This document shows positions 46,041-55,313 of a stretch of 64,000 nucleotides of DNA, piece by piece. Below the pieces are notes generated by a model that saw only the letters and a program-made list of their open reading frames with translations, was not told where the DNA came from and did no database searches. Numbering within the stretch: position 1 is the stretch's first letter; the number at the start of each line of letters is the position of its first letter. This DNA comes from Candidatus Nitrotoga fabula (GTDB lineage: Bacteria > Pseudomonadota > Gammaproteobacteria > Burkholderiales > Gallionellaceae). The DNA is taken from assembly GCF_905221025.1 (NCBI RefSeq), contig NZ_CAJNBL010000011.1, forward strand, positions 1 through 64,000, given 5' to 3'. Position numbers and translations under genes: made by a program.

Positions 46041-47417
46041 ATGGCAAACCCGCAGCATTCCCATCCCGATACAGAAAATGGAATTATTTATGCGCCCTGG
46101 GAACGCGTGTTCAAGCGCGTACTCACGCCGTTTGAAAAATTCATCCACCGCCAGACGGCAAGCGGTCTGTTCCTGATGGTGAGTGCAATCATTGCGCTAT
46201 TGCTGGCAAACAGTTTTATGGCAGAAACCTACCAGCATGCCATTCATACCCCGGTCAACCTGAATATTGGCAACTGGGGGGTCAACATGAGCCTGCACCA
46301 TTTTATAAACGATGGGCTGATGGCACTGTTTTTCTTTGTGGTAGGTCTGGAGTTGAAACGCGAAATCATGGTAGGTGAACTGTCCGATCTGCGTCAGGCA
46401 GCTTTACCTGTCATCGCAGCCGTTGGAGGGATGGTGGCACCTGCGCTCATTTATGTTGCCTTGAACCATAATAGTGATGCTGTCCACGGCTGGGGCATAC
46501 CCATGGCAACCGACATCGCATTCGCTGTAGGGGCGTTGACGTTGCTTGCCAGCCGCGTACCCAAAGCGCTCGTTACTTTTCTCGTTGCCTTTGCCATTAC
46601 GGATGATCTGGGTGCGGTTCTGGTAATTGCACTGTTCTATACGCAGGAATTGGCGCTGAACTGGCTGAGCGTATCCGTAGCGCTGGTGATATTGCTGATG
46701 ACTTTCAACGTTATTGGAATCCGCAAGGTAATCCCCTATTTTCTGGTAGCAGTCCTGCTCTGGTATGCGTTACTGCAGTCAGGCGTACATGCCACGATAG
46801 CCGGTGTTCTGGGCGCATTCACAGTTCCCGCCCGATCCAAATATGACCCCGCACTGTTTATTGATCGCGTAAAACAGCAAATCAGACTGTTTGCAGCCAA
46901 TTGCAAGCAGCATGACAGCCTGATGACCAATGAAAAATTACACCCCATCGTGCAAAACCTGGAAGAAAGTATACGAAATGTGCAAACACCCTTGCAAAAG
47001 CTGGAAGACACCTGGCATTTACCAGTCGCTTTTGTCGTTATTCCTGTTTTTTCCCTGTTTAATGCAGGCATCCCTATCCAGATCAGCACACTGGGTGAAA
47101 CCTTTACGCACCCGGTCATGCTTGGTGTGATGCTCGGATTGCTATTTGGAAAATTCATCGGCATTACCGGCGCATGCTGGCTGGCGCTGCGACTGGGGAT
47201 CGGCCAGCTGCCTACCGGCACGCGTTTCAGCCAGATTGCGGGGGTTTCGGTACTGGGAGGTATCGGCTTCACCATGTCGATATTCATCGCACAACTGGGT
47301 TTTTCCACTCAACCCGAATATTTATTGATGGCAAAAACCGGCATTCTGTCCGCTTCACTTATTTCGGGATTGCTGGGTTTTGCGTGGCTATGGTGGCTGG
47401 GCCGTAAAACGGCATGA
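46041..47417 (+). CDS. nhaA: Na+/H+ antiporter NhaA
   Basis: The 458-residue protein has about twelve membrane segments. The sodium-binding pair is in FAITDDLGAVL (the adjacent Asp-Asp), and MATDIAFAVGAL lies before it. It exchanges internal Na+ (or Li+) for external H+. It is longer than E. coli NhaA (388), having an extra N-terminal cytoplasmic tail of about 35 residues and a hydrophilic loop near 270-330, as in several betaproteobacterial homologues. Confidence 0.95.
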   Translation: MANPQHSHPDTENGIIYAPWERVFKRVLTPFEKFIHRQTASGLFLMVSAIIALLLANSFMAETYQHAIHTPVNLNIGNWGVNMSLHHFINDGLMALFFFVVGLELKREIMVGELSDLRQAALPVIAAVGGMVAPALIYVALNHNSDAVHGWGIPMATDIAFAVGALTLLASRVPKALVTFLVAFAITDDLGAVLVIALFYTQELALNWLSVSVALVILLMTFNVIGIRKVIPYFLVAVLLWYALLQSGVHATIAGVLGAFTVPARSKYDPALFIDRVKQQIRLFAANCKQHDSLMTNEKLHPIVQNLEESIRNVQTPLQKLEDTWHLPVAFVVIPVFSLFNAGIPIQISTLGETFTHPVMLGVMLGLLFGKFIGITGACWLALRLGIGQLPTGTRFSQIAGVSVLGGIGFTMSIFIAQLGFSTQPEYLLMAKTGILSASLISGLLGFAWLWWLGRKTA

Positions 47418-47899
47418 CAGAACAGATTAACCGACTTGGAACCTACGAAACAAAACCCGGAAAATCAAGGCAAAGGCAGCTCTAATTCACTTTTATCATG
47501 AGATAATGCCCGCAGTCATTCGGAGAGGAAACCCATGTGTCAAAGAAGATTAAGTAGCGAATTTTTAGAAGCATAAAAAATGAGCCATGTTGTAACTCCC
47601 AATCCGCATTGGTGCAATGGATTGTTCGCATGGCATACCATAGATGCTGCTTAATTTATATCATGTAACACGGCACAACCTGCCGAATTGGCAATAGAAG
47701 AGGTGCTGTACAATTCGCGGCCGTAATACTGCTGTGGCAGGCAGGCCAGACGACGAGACAATGCCCAGCCGATCATACATTTAATACATAATTCGTATTA
47801 AATGACGGCCAACTAACAATAAACGATGTGCTCGCAGATAATACTCAAAGTTCCTGAATTTTAGTTTTTTGTAAATCTTGAATGAAGACGGGATATTCT
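47418..47899. other. Intergenic region at the left border of the A/T-rich island
   Basis: There is a 13-codon reading frame at 47535-47576 with a good GGAGAGGA site, coding for MCQRRLSSEFLEA then a stop. It may be a gene start cut off by the arrival of the DUF262 module. Composition drops in G+C from about 47750 onwards. I see no integrase, repeat or tRNA here. Confidence 0.4.
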
Positions 47900-49024
47900 A
47901 TGAACGACCCAATTGAAAAAATTAAAGATGAAAATGAGGATGGATACTCAAATGATGACATATATAATATAAATTCTTGGGGGGCAGATCTTTCATTTCG
48001 TGAATTAATAACCATGTACGAAGAAAATGAATTAATAAAACCAGAACTTCAAAGAAATTATATATGGGACAAGGTAGAAGCAAGCAGGTTTATCGACTCA
48101 CTGCTCCTGGGATTGCCCGTGCCAAGCATTTTTTTAGCCAATACAAGTGATAATCAAAAATTGATTATCGATGGATATCAGCGAATAATGACAGTTTATG
48201 ACTATGTTCGTGGAATCTGGTCTGGAGACAAAAAAACATTCAATCTTTCCCGTAGTGAAAAAATAAATGCTCGTTGGCGTGGGAATGCTTTTAAAGAACT
48301 AACATCAGCAGAACAAAGAAAAATCCGTTCTACTACAATTCACTCGATAATATTTGAGCAAGCATTACCACGAGATGATGATACTAGCTTATTTCAAATA
48401 TTTGAACGCATTAATACTGGTGGCCGAGCTTTAATGTCACAAGAGATAAGAAACTGCGTATACCAAGGAGAGCTCAATAAACTTTTGATTACTTTGAATA
48501 AAAATACTAACTGGCGGACCTTGTTTGGGGCCGATATTGACCCAAGGATGCGTGATATGGAGTTTATATTAAGATATTTCGCGCTAAACAACGATACCAT
48601 AAAAAATCATGAAAAGGGCAGTATCTCTTTAAAGAAATTATTAAATGAATTCATGGGAAACAAAGAAAATAGCGAGCAAAAATTTATTGAACAAGGAACC
48701 AATCAGTTTACAGAAACTATTTCATTCATTTATAAATATATTGGTCAAAATGCTTTTTTTAATATTAGATCGAATAATCCGGAGAAAATTAGAAAGCGGT
48801 TTTATCCAACTATTTTTGACTCTTTAGCTGTGGCTACTTCAATTGCATTGAATACTCTTGGCAATAAAATTCCGGTTATAGGACTTGAAGAAAAGAGGAT
48901 GGCGCTATTACAAAATGAAGATTATAAAAAATACATTACACAAGGAACTATGCAAATAGAAAGTATTCACGGACGTATAGGAATGGTTCTGGAAAAGCTT
49001 TATGGACTGCAATATAGAGAATAA
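47900..49024 (+). CDS. DUF262 (GmrS/ParB-like) protein
   Basis: This 374-residue protein is of the DUF262 family. KPELQRNYIWD is at 47-57, the signature usually written DGQQR reads DGYQR (91-95), and FERINTGGRALMSQEIRN follows near 168-185. DUF262 domains share the ParB/sulfiredoxin-like fold, bind or hydrolyse nucleotides and are found in GmrSD and other phage-defence systems. There is no HNH (DUF1524) domain at the C-terminus, so it would rely on a partner for nuclease activity: the HEPN gene that overlaps its end. The start at 47900 has a GGGA site; an upstream ATG (47882) has none. The gene is strikingly A/T-rich. Confidence 0.8.
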   Translation: MNDPIEKIKDENEDGYSNDDIYNINSWGADLSFRELITMYEENELIKPELQRNYIWDKVEASRFIDSLLLGLPVPSIFLANTSDNQKLIIDGYQRIMTVYDYVRGIWSGDKKTFNLSRSEKINARWRGNAFKELTSAEQRKIRSTTIHSIIFEQALPRDDDTSLFQIFERINTGGRALMSQEIRNCVYQGELNKLLITLNKNTNWRTLFGADIDPRMRDMEFILRYFALNNDTIKNHEKGSISLKKLLNEFMGNKENSEQKFIEQGTNQFTETISFIYKYIGQNAFFNIRSNNPEKIRKRFYPTIFDSLAVATSIALNTLGNKIPVIGLEEKRMALLQNEDYKKYITQGTMQIESIHGRIGMVLEKLYGLQYRE

Positions 49025-49511
49025 TTCTGTTTCTTATGATTTGACAATCTGCGATGATGAGTTACAGAAAATCGCATTAATAATTGGTAAAGTCGGGAAA
49101 ATGGATCATTCAGTACCTTACTTAACAAGATATTCAATTATCAAAACTTGCGGAGCAATCGAGCATGGATTTAAGACGCTAATTTCAGATTATGCTTTAG
49201 ATGCACAGTCAGAGCAACTGAAAAATTTTGTAGAAAAGAAGTTTAGAAATAGCTCAATGAACCCAAGTTATACTAACATATGTGACGGATTAAAAAGTTT
49301 TGATAAGAAATGGTGCCAAACATTCAAAAATAAAGTTAATTCGCTACCTGAAAAAGAAAAAATATTAGATTCGTTAGAGTCACTTAATAATGCTAGAAAT
49401 AGCTTTGCTCATGGAGGCATACCGTCTACATCATTTGATGATGTGCGAGTTTATTTTTATGATTCCTTAAAAATATTAAAATTACTTGAAGAATCGATCA
49501 CTGAGGAATAA
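49002..49511 (+). CDS. HEPN-domain protein (MAE_28990/RiboL-PSP-like), putative RNase
   Basis: The 169-residue, mostly helical protein has R132-NSFA-H137 near the end, the Rx4-6H motif of HEPN ribonucleases, and the flanking pattern LNNARNSFAHGG typical of the RiboL-PSP/MAE_28990 HEPN subgroup. It overlaps the DUF262 gene by 23 bp in another frame, so the two are translationally coupled. HEPN proteins act as toxins or RNA cleavers in defence modules. The DUF262 protein would be the sensor or regulator (inferred). Confidence 0.78.
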   Translation: MDCNIENNSVSYDLTICDDELQKIALIIGKVGKMDHSVPYLTRYSIIKTCGAIEHGFKTLISDYALDAQSEQLKNFVEKKFRNSSMNPSYTNICDGLKSFDKKWCQTFKNKVNSLPEKEKILDSLESLNNARNSFAHGGIPSTSFDDVRVYFYDSLKILKLLEESITEE

Positions 49512-49698
49512 TAACGAATTTAAGTTACCAGTCAAAAATATATTTATAATAACGCAGACATAACTTTGATATTATTTTTTCTTGGGAATACCTAAAGTCT
49601 ATAACCACTCATTCTTTTTTGAAATAATTTAAAAACACCAACACATAAACCACGTTACCTACAAAATTCTTCAGCCGTATCCTGATACAAATCAGCTG

Positions 49699-51777
49699 CT
49701 ATTTCCTGAACAGATGACAATGCACGCTATGCTCGGGGCCAACGATGGCCTCTGCCGGATACGCTTCGCTGCATTCCGGCATGGCATGTTCACAGCGCGC
49801 ATGAAAATGGCAACCCTCCGGGGGACGGGAGGGGGAAGGCATTTCCCCGGGGAGGCGGACCGATTTCATGCCCTCCCCGTCTATCTTTGGCACTGCAGAC
49901 AAGAGCGCCCGGGTATAGGGATGCCTGGGAAAATGCAATACTTCCTTTGCCGGGCCGCGTTCGACAATCCGCCCCAGATACATTACATACACCTCATGTG
50001 CTAGATATTCCACTACAGCCAGGTTATGCGTAATAAACAGGTAGCTTAAACCCAGCGTATCCTGCAATGATTTCAGCAAATTCAGAATCTGCGCCTGCAC
50101 CGAAACATCCAGCGCACTGGTCGGTTCATCGCAGATCAGCAGGGCCGGGTTCACTGCCAGTACCCGCGCAATTGCGATTCGCTGGCGCTGCCCTCCGGAA
50201 AACTCATGCGGGTATCGCCACTTTGACGCCTGATCCAGCCCTACCTGCACCAGCAGTTCGTCTATACGGGATTGCCGCTCCCCGGCATTTCTGGCAATGG
50301 ACAGCGCATCCATGCCTTCTTGCAGAATTTCGGCAATGCGCATCTTGGGATTCAGGGAGGCGTAGGGATCCTGGAAAATCATTTGCATCCCGGCGCGCAT
50401 TTCTTGCAACCGGCGCGCATCCGCTCCAACCAGTTCCTGGCCCGCAAAACGCACACTGCCTGCGGTGGGCGGGATCAGCTGCAACAGCGCCTTGCCCACT
50501 GTGGTTTTCCCACATCCGGATTCCCCAACCAGTGCCAGTGTACGCCCGGCCGGAATTGTCATGGATACTCCGTCCACCGCTTTGACATACCCTACCGCCC
50601 GTTGCAGGATCCCTTGGCGTATCGGGAAGTGAACCTGCAAGCGGTCAACCTGCAAAAGTGCAGTTGTCTCCTGTTTTCCTTCCTTTGCCTGAGCAACACC
50701 GTGAACAGCGGAAAGAAGGACATCCGCAGGCCCAGCCTGCACACCCTCTGCCTTGGAGGTATATAGATGGCACCGTACCCCCTGCCCGTTTTCCAGCACC
50801 GTCCATTCTGGCGCCTGCTCACGGCATAAGCCCCAGGATTTTTCACAGCGGGGAGCAAACCTGCACGCAGACAAGGGAGCTGCGCTCAATGGAGGCACAT
50901 TGCCCGGAATGGCCGCCAATGGCTGCCCAACCCGCTCCGCATTTGGCAATGCGGCAAACAATTTTTGCGTATAGGGATGGAGTGGCTGTGCAAAGAGCTG
51001 CCTGCGCGAAGCCTGCTCGATGATCTGTCCGGCATACATCACCCCGACCTGATGCGCCATTTGCGCCACTACGCCCAGATCATGGGTAATCAGCAATACC
51101 GCCATGCCGGTTTCATGTTGTATATCGCGCAGCAACTCCAGCACTTGCGCCTGGATGGTCACATCCAGAGCGGTGGTCGGCTCGTCGGCGATCAACAGCT
51201 TCGGTTGTCCGGCCAGTGCCATTGCAATCATCACGCGCTGCTTCATGCCACCGGAAAGCTGAAACGGATATTCTCCCGCCCGCCTGGGCGCGTCTGAAAT
51301 CCCCACCTGCTCCAATAGCTCGATACTATGCCGGGAAATTTCCGCTCCGCGGAGATCCGAATGCAGTTTCAGCACCTCGGCTATCTGCTCCCCTACCGTC
51401 ATCACCGGGTTCAGGCTCAGCCCGGGTTCCTGAAAGATCATGGCCATGCGCCCGCCCCGCACCTTGCGCATTGCATGCTCCGGCAATGCCAGAACATCAT
51501 TTCCCTCCAGCCTGGCGCCACCTTTTGCCATGCGTATCCCGTCCGGCAGCAAGCGCATGAGCGACAGGGCCGTCATGGATTTGCCGCAGCCAGATTCCCC
51601 CAGCAGCGCAAATGTCTCCCCACGCTGGATACAGAACGATACTGCATCCACTATGCGCGCACCATTTCTCAGTTGCGTTACCAGATCTTCCACATGGAGT
51701 ATCGGCTGACCACCTAAATCCTGCGTAAAATCGCCGGATGATGAATGGAGCGGATTGCTGACTGTGCCGGATTTCAT
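49699..51777 (-). CDS. yejF: Peptide/oligopeptide ABC transporter, fused ATPase (YejF-like)
   Basis: The 692-residue protein holds two complete ABC ATPase domains in tandem. The first has Walker A GESGCGKS near 58, signature LSGGMKQR and Walker [10 protein letters not shown]; the second has GESGCGKT near 415, FSGGQRQR and LLICDEPTS. Each is followed by an oligopeptide-ABC C-terminal domain with a cysteine cluster. It energises import by the two permeases upstream in the same operon. Fused ATPases are typical for YejF. Confidence 0.93.
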   Translation of the reverse strand: MKSGTVSNPLHSSSGDFTQDLGGQPILHVEDLVTQLRNGARIVDAVSFCIQRGETFALLGESGCGKSMTALSLMRLLPDGIRMAKGGARLEGNDVLALPEHAMRKVRGGRMAMIFQEPGLSLNPVMTVGEQIAEVLKLHSDLRGAEISRHSIELLEQVGISDAPRRAGEYPFQLSGGMKQRVMIAMALAGQPKLLIADEPTTALDVTIQAQVLELLRDIQHETGMAVLLITHDLGVVAQMAHQVGVMYAGQIIEQASRRQLFAQPLHPYTQKLFAALPNAERVGQPLAAIPGNVPPLSAAPLSACRFAPRCEKSWGLCREQAPEWTVLENGQGVRCHLYTSKAEGVQAGPADVLLSAVHGVAQAKEGKQETTALLQVDRLQVHFPIRQGILQRAVGYVKAVDGVSMTIPAGRTLALVGESGCGKTTVGKALLQLIPPTAGSVRFAGQELVGADARRLQEMRAGMQMIFQDPYASLNPKMRIAEILQEGMDALSIARNAGERQSRIDELLVQVGLDQASKWRYPHEFSGGQRQRIAIARVLAVNPALLICDEPTSALDVSVQAQILNLLKSLQDTLGLSYLFITHNLAVVEYLAHEVYVMYLGRIVERGPAKEVLHFPRHPYTRALLSAVPKIDGEGMKSVRLPGEMPSPSRPPEGCHFHARCEHAMPECSEAYPAEAIVGPEHSVHCHLFRK

Positions 51778-51784
51778 GGGGTCC

Positions 51785-53224
51785 CTAGTCCTGATTCAAG
51801 CGCGGATCAAACGCATCGCGTACCACATCCGCAAACAGGTTGGCCGCCAGCACCAGAACCAGCATGAACCCAAATGCGGCAGCCAGCGTCCACCACACCA
51901 TCGGTTCGCGTCCCATTTCCAGACGTGCGGAATTGATCAATGTTCCAAAACTCATCGTGGTGGGATCTACCCCGACACCCACATATGACAGAACCGCTTC
52001 TGCCAGTACCAGACTGCTGAAATCCATTACCACTGCAATCAGGATGATATGCATGACATTGGGCAGGATATGGCGGGTAAGAATCCGGAAGGATGAAACT
52101 CCGAACGCCTGCGCCGCCTGGATAAATTCCAGCTCCCGCAACTTCAGCGTCTCGCCGCGGATCAGCCGGCATAGCCCGGTCCAGCTGGTTACTCCAAGTA
52201 TCAGGCACAAAAACAGCAGGCGCAAATCGGCACGCGCAGCAGAAGTCTCAAACCATTCAGGATGCATCTCTATATACACCTGCATCATCAATACTGCCGC
52301 CGCAATCAGCAACACGCCCGGAATCGAGCTAAGAACGGTATAGAGATACTGGATCAGATCATCTACCCAGCCGCGAAAATATCCGGCTGCAATGCCCAGC
52401 AACAAGGCAAACGGCAACATCACCAGCGTGGTAACCGTACCGATGACCAGCCCGGTACGGATGCTTTTCAGTGCAAGATAGAGTACATCCTGCCCCACTT
52501 TGTCCGTGCCCAGCACATGATAAGCTGCTGCCAGATTACAAATCATGCCCAAAGCCAAGGACAGCAATAAAACTGTGAGCATCAGCGCCCTGACGGATTT
52601 CCTCTGCATGCAACCTGTCCATGCAGCCTTCCAGTCAGCCGCACGAGTTTCATGTCCGCTGGGCGAACCTGGCATCCTGGGGCGGATGCGCGCGAAAACA
52701 TGAAACAGCCCTACGGCCAGGCCGATCAGGAACACGCCTGCCAATCCCCCTGCCGCAGCACCAGTCGCCGCGCGTTTCAGCACATCCTCCTGAAGTTCAC
52801 TCGCAGGATCTGCAAGATGGGCGCCACCATGATGCAAACGGGGATAGTCCCGAATGATTGTGCCATCCCGGGTTTCCATACTCTCCTTTGCATAGAGATA
52901 TGCCGCGAGCGGCGCGGAGTACGTTTTTTCGCTACGACTCTTCATATCGCTGGCAAGGACATCAAACAGACTCAATACCTCAGCCGAATAAACCTGCTGG
53001 CCATCGATTTTCTCCGGCAGTGCCGGGCGAAAATGCATGGAATCCAGCAGCCCCACCAGCAAAAACAGGGAAAAAAACAGCAGGGAAACCATACCTGTGC
53101 TGCTATCTGCCACTCGCTTCCAGGGCAAAACCAGGTGCGGGCGTTTCCGTATCCACAGCGCTGCAGCAAAACCGGTTGCCAGCAGCAGATAGATCATTGC
53201 ATCCGTCCAGAGAATAACTGGCAT
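51785..53224 (-). CDS. yejE: Peptide ABC transporter permease (YejE-like) with long N-terminal insert
   Basis: The C-terminal half (about 220-479) is a standard binding-protein-dependent permease with the EAA-like loop (EFIQAAQAFGVSSFRILTRHILPN). The N-terminal half is unusual. After two membrane segments (about 10-25 and 43-63) there is a periplasmic region of about 100 residues, a further membrane segment (about 155-175) and a charged cytoplasmic stretch. The start at MPVILWTD (53224) is chosen over an upstream TTG. E. coli YejE has about 340 residues, this one 479. Confidence 0.88.
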   Translation of the reverse strand: MPVILWTDAMIYLLLATGFAAALWIRKRPHLVLPWKRVADSSTGMVSLLFFSLFLLVGLLDSMHFRPALPEKIDGQQVYSAEVLSLFDVLASDMKSRSEKTYSAPLAAYLYAKESMETRDGTIIRDYPRLHHGGAHLADPASELQEDVLKRAATGAAAGGLAGVFLIGLAVGLFHVFARIRPRMPGSPSGHETRAADWKAAWTGCMQRKSVRALMLTVLLLSLALGMICNLAAAYHVLGTDKVGQDVLYLALKSIRTGLVIGTVTTLVMLPFALLLGIAAGYFRGWVDDLIQYLYTVLSSIPGVLLIAAAVLMMQVYIEMHPEWFETSAARADLRLLFLCLILGVTSWTGLCRLIRGETLKLRELEFIQAAQAFGVSSFRILTRHILPNVMHIILIAVVMDFSSLVLAEAVLSYVGVGVDPTTMSFGTLINSARLEMGREPMVWWTLAAAFGFMLVLVLAANLFADVVRDAFDPRLNQD

Positions 53225-53360
53225 GTTCCCTATTCCCGTGTTACGTACTGACAATGGTTTACATGGAAAACGGGAGAGCGGAGAATGCAACAAGACCTAT
53301 CCGCACCGCGCAGGAAACCGGTTCTGCCCCCAACCTTCCGTCTGCATGCCGGGTATGCAA

Positions 53361-54338
53361 TCATTGCAATCTCACCCGCGGGTCGACAATCGTATAGGAA
53401 ATATCCGTGAGAACCAGGCCGGCAATGTACAAAACCGAACCCAGGAAGACCATGGCATGTACCACACCAAAATCCTGAGCGTTGATTGCATCGATGGTAT
53501 AACTGCCCAGCCCCGGAATGCCAAAGAATGATTCCGTCAGCAGACTTCCCATGAACAGCAACGGAATGACCACCACTACGCCGGTCAATATCGGGATCAT
53601 TGCATTCTTAAGTATGTGACGGAATAGCACATGCAATTCCGAAAGGCCCTTGGCACGGGCGGTTCGCACATATTCCCTGCCGATTTCTTCCAGGAAAATC
53701 GTTCGATACCAGCGACTGCTTGAACCTACGCTGCCTATTACGCCTATCAACACCGGCAGCAATATAAACTTGAAGCTATCCATACCCTCCGCGTATCCGG
53801 AAATAGGAACCCAGTGCCAGAGTTTGCTCACCAGGAACTGGCCCCCAATGATGTAAAAAAGGCTGGAAACGGACATCAACAGAACGCATAGCGCTACACC
53901 CAGCATATCCAGGACGGTTGCCCTGAATAATGTCAGCATTAACGCAAACGTGATATAGACAAACAATCCGGCCAGAAACGTCGGAAGCGCTATGGCCAGA
54001 CTGGGCAGCATCCGGGTCTGTATTTCACGCGCAATATTCCGTCCATCGTTGGACATCCCGAAATCAAATGCGAACATTCTGGCCGATTTCTGAAAAAAAA
54101 TCGTATCCGTAAGCACCTTGCCGCCACTGGCATGAAGATTAAGCAGCAATGGCTTATCGTAACCATGCTGCTGCTTCCACTTTTCAATGGCTTCGGGTGT
54201 AACCCGCTTCATGCCCAATTGCATCCGCGCCATATCATCTGCCGTATTCACCATAAAAAACAAAGAGAACGTCAACAGATTCACGCCGATCAGGATCGGG
54301 ATTGCATACAGGATACGGCGGATAAGATAGGCAATCAT
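53361..54338 (-). CDS. yejB: Peptide ABC transporter permease (YejB-like)
   Basis: The 325-residue inner-membrane permease has an N-terminal helix (ILYAIPILIGVNLLTFSLFF), a periplasmic loop and five further segments. The EAA loop (EYVRTARAKGLSELHVLFRH) docks onto the ATPase. It forms the translocation channel with the YejE-like protein. The gene lies between the small cysteine-rich gene and yejE in the minus-strand operon. Confidence 0.92.
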   Translation of the reverse strand: MIAYLIRRILYAIPILIGVNLLTFSLFFMVNTADDMARMQLGMKRVTPEAIEKWKQQHGYDKPLLLNLHASGGKVLTDTIFFQKSARMFAFDFGMSNDGRNIAREIQTRMLPSLAIALPTFLAGLFVYITFALMLTLFRATVLDMLGVALCVLLMSVSSLFYIIGGQFLVSKLWHWVPISGYAEGMDSFKFILLPVLIGVIGSVGSSSRWYRTIFLEEIGREYVRTARAKGLSELHVLFRHILKNAMIPILTGVVVVIPLLFMGSLLTESFFGIPGLGSYTIDAINAQDFGVVHAMVFLGSVLYIAGLVLTDISYTIVDPRVRLQ

Positions 54339-54774
54339 TTCGTTACGCTATAACTTGCGCTCACACTTAAAGAAATCTCTCTGCTCAAGGTGCAGTAAAA
54401 AATTTCTGGTGATTCCAAAGAATCCAGTCAGGGATACAACTCGCATGCATAAAATCCGAAAAGAACCGCCTGAATCCCATTGTTTAAAAATACAGACAAT
54501 GCAATTGAAAAAGGCATTACCATAGAGAGAAAATGGCCCGAGTTCATCCAAAAGGGCGCATCTCATTTCCAGCAAGCAGAGTCCATCCAGGCGCCAGAAA
54601 ATTGAATCCGGTCTATGCGATAACGCTCCCGGGAAGTTCTCTGTTTCCACCTGATCAGGAGCAACCCAAGTGCCAGAATTTAAACCCTGTCAGAAACCCT
54701 GAAAAAACAGGATCGACCTGATCCGCCCAAGCCTGGAGCTTTCAGACAGGTTTGCTTGCCGCCAACCTGCACCA
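54339..54774. other. Intergenic stretch inside the yej-like operon
   Basis: This 436-bp stretch lies between the small secreted-protein gene and yejB. No gene with family resemblance, RNA or terminator is seen. It is unusually long for an operon interior, so a promoter for yejBEF may lie here. Confidence 0.4.
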
Positions 54775-55086
54775 TTAGTGATTTTCTGGAACGTCATGCT
54801 CCAACAATAATTTCTGTCTGGCAACATCACGAGGCATGCATACCATTTCGTTACCAACCTTTTTTTCAAGGCCCCTTACCTTGGCGCAAATCATGATAGG
54901 CCCATTCGGCGTTGCCTTGGCATTCTTGCACCATCCATCGGGAGGGGTGGTTTTGAAGTCTATCCAGGTTCCCTCAGCCGCCTTGCATTCCTCCGGATTT
55001 TCCGGATAGGCATGAGCCGCGACTGGCAATGCCATCATGGCCGTCATACAACAAACTGCAAATGATCTGTTTTTCAAAATACTCAA
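54775..55086 (-). CDS. Small secreted cysteine-containing protein, unknown function
   Basis: The 103-residue precursor has a signal peptide ending AHA and a mature part of about 77 residues with four cysteines (ECKA, WCKN, ICAK, VCMP), likely two disulphides. I chose the TTG at 55086 because an AGGAG site lies 9 bp upstream and the signal peptide starts there; a GTG at 55107 is also in frame but lies upstream of that site. It lies between yejA-like and yejB-like genes, so it may assist the transporter or be an unrelated insertion. I do not recognise the family. Confidence 0.6.
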   Translation of the reverse strand: MSILKNRSFAVCCMTAMMALPVAAHAYPENPEECKAAEGTWIDFKTTPPDGWCKNAKATPNGPIMICAKVRGLEKKVGNEMVCMPRDVARQKLLLEHDVPENH

Positions 55087-55313
55087 AATACTTCTCCTGT
55101 TTATCACGGCGGCAAAAAGGGCGTTGCCGCATCACCTGATTGTTTTGACCTGCATACCCATTCAAAGTTTGGCAGTCATTCATCATTTACTACACTCATC
55201 CCGAAGATGGGATGTGATCCCGCATTCAGAACAAGATCCCGTCCAAATTGGCCAGTATATAACAATTGGTATTCCCTATGGCTTCTCCATTCCCTGCCCG
55301 CATATGGAATCCG

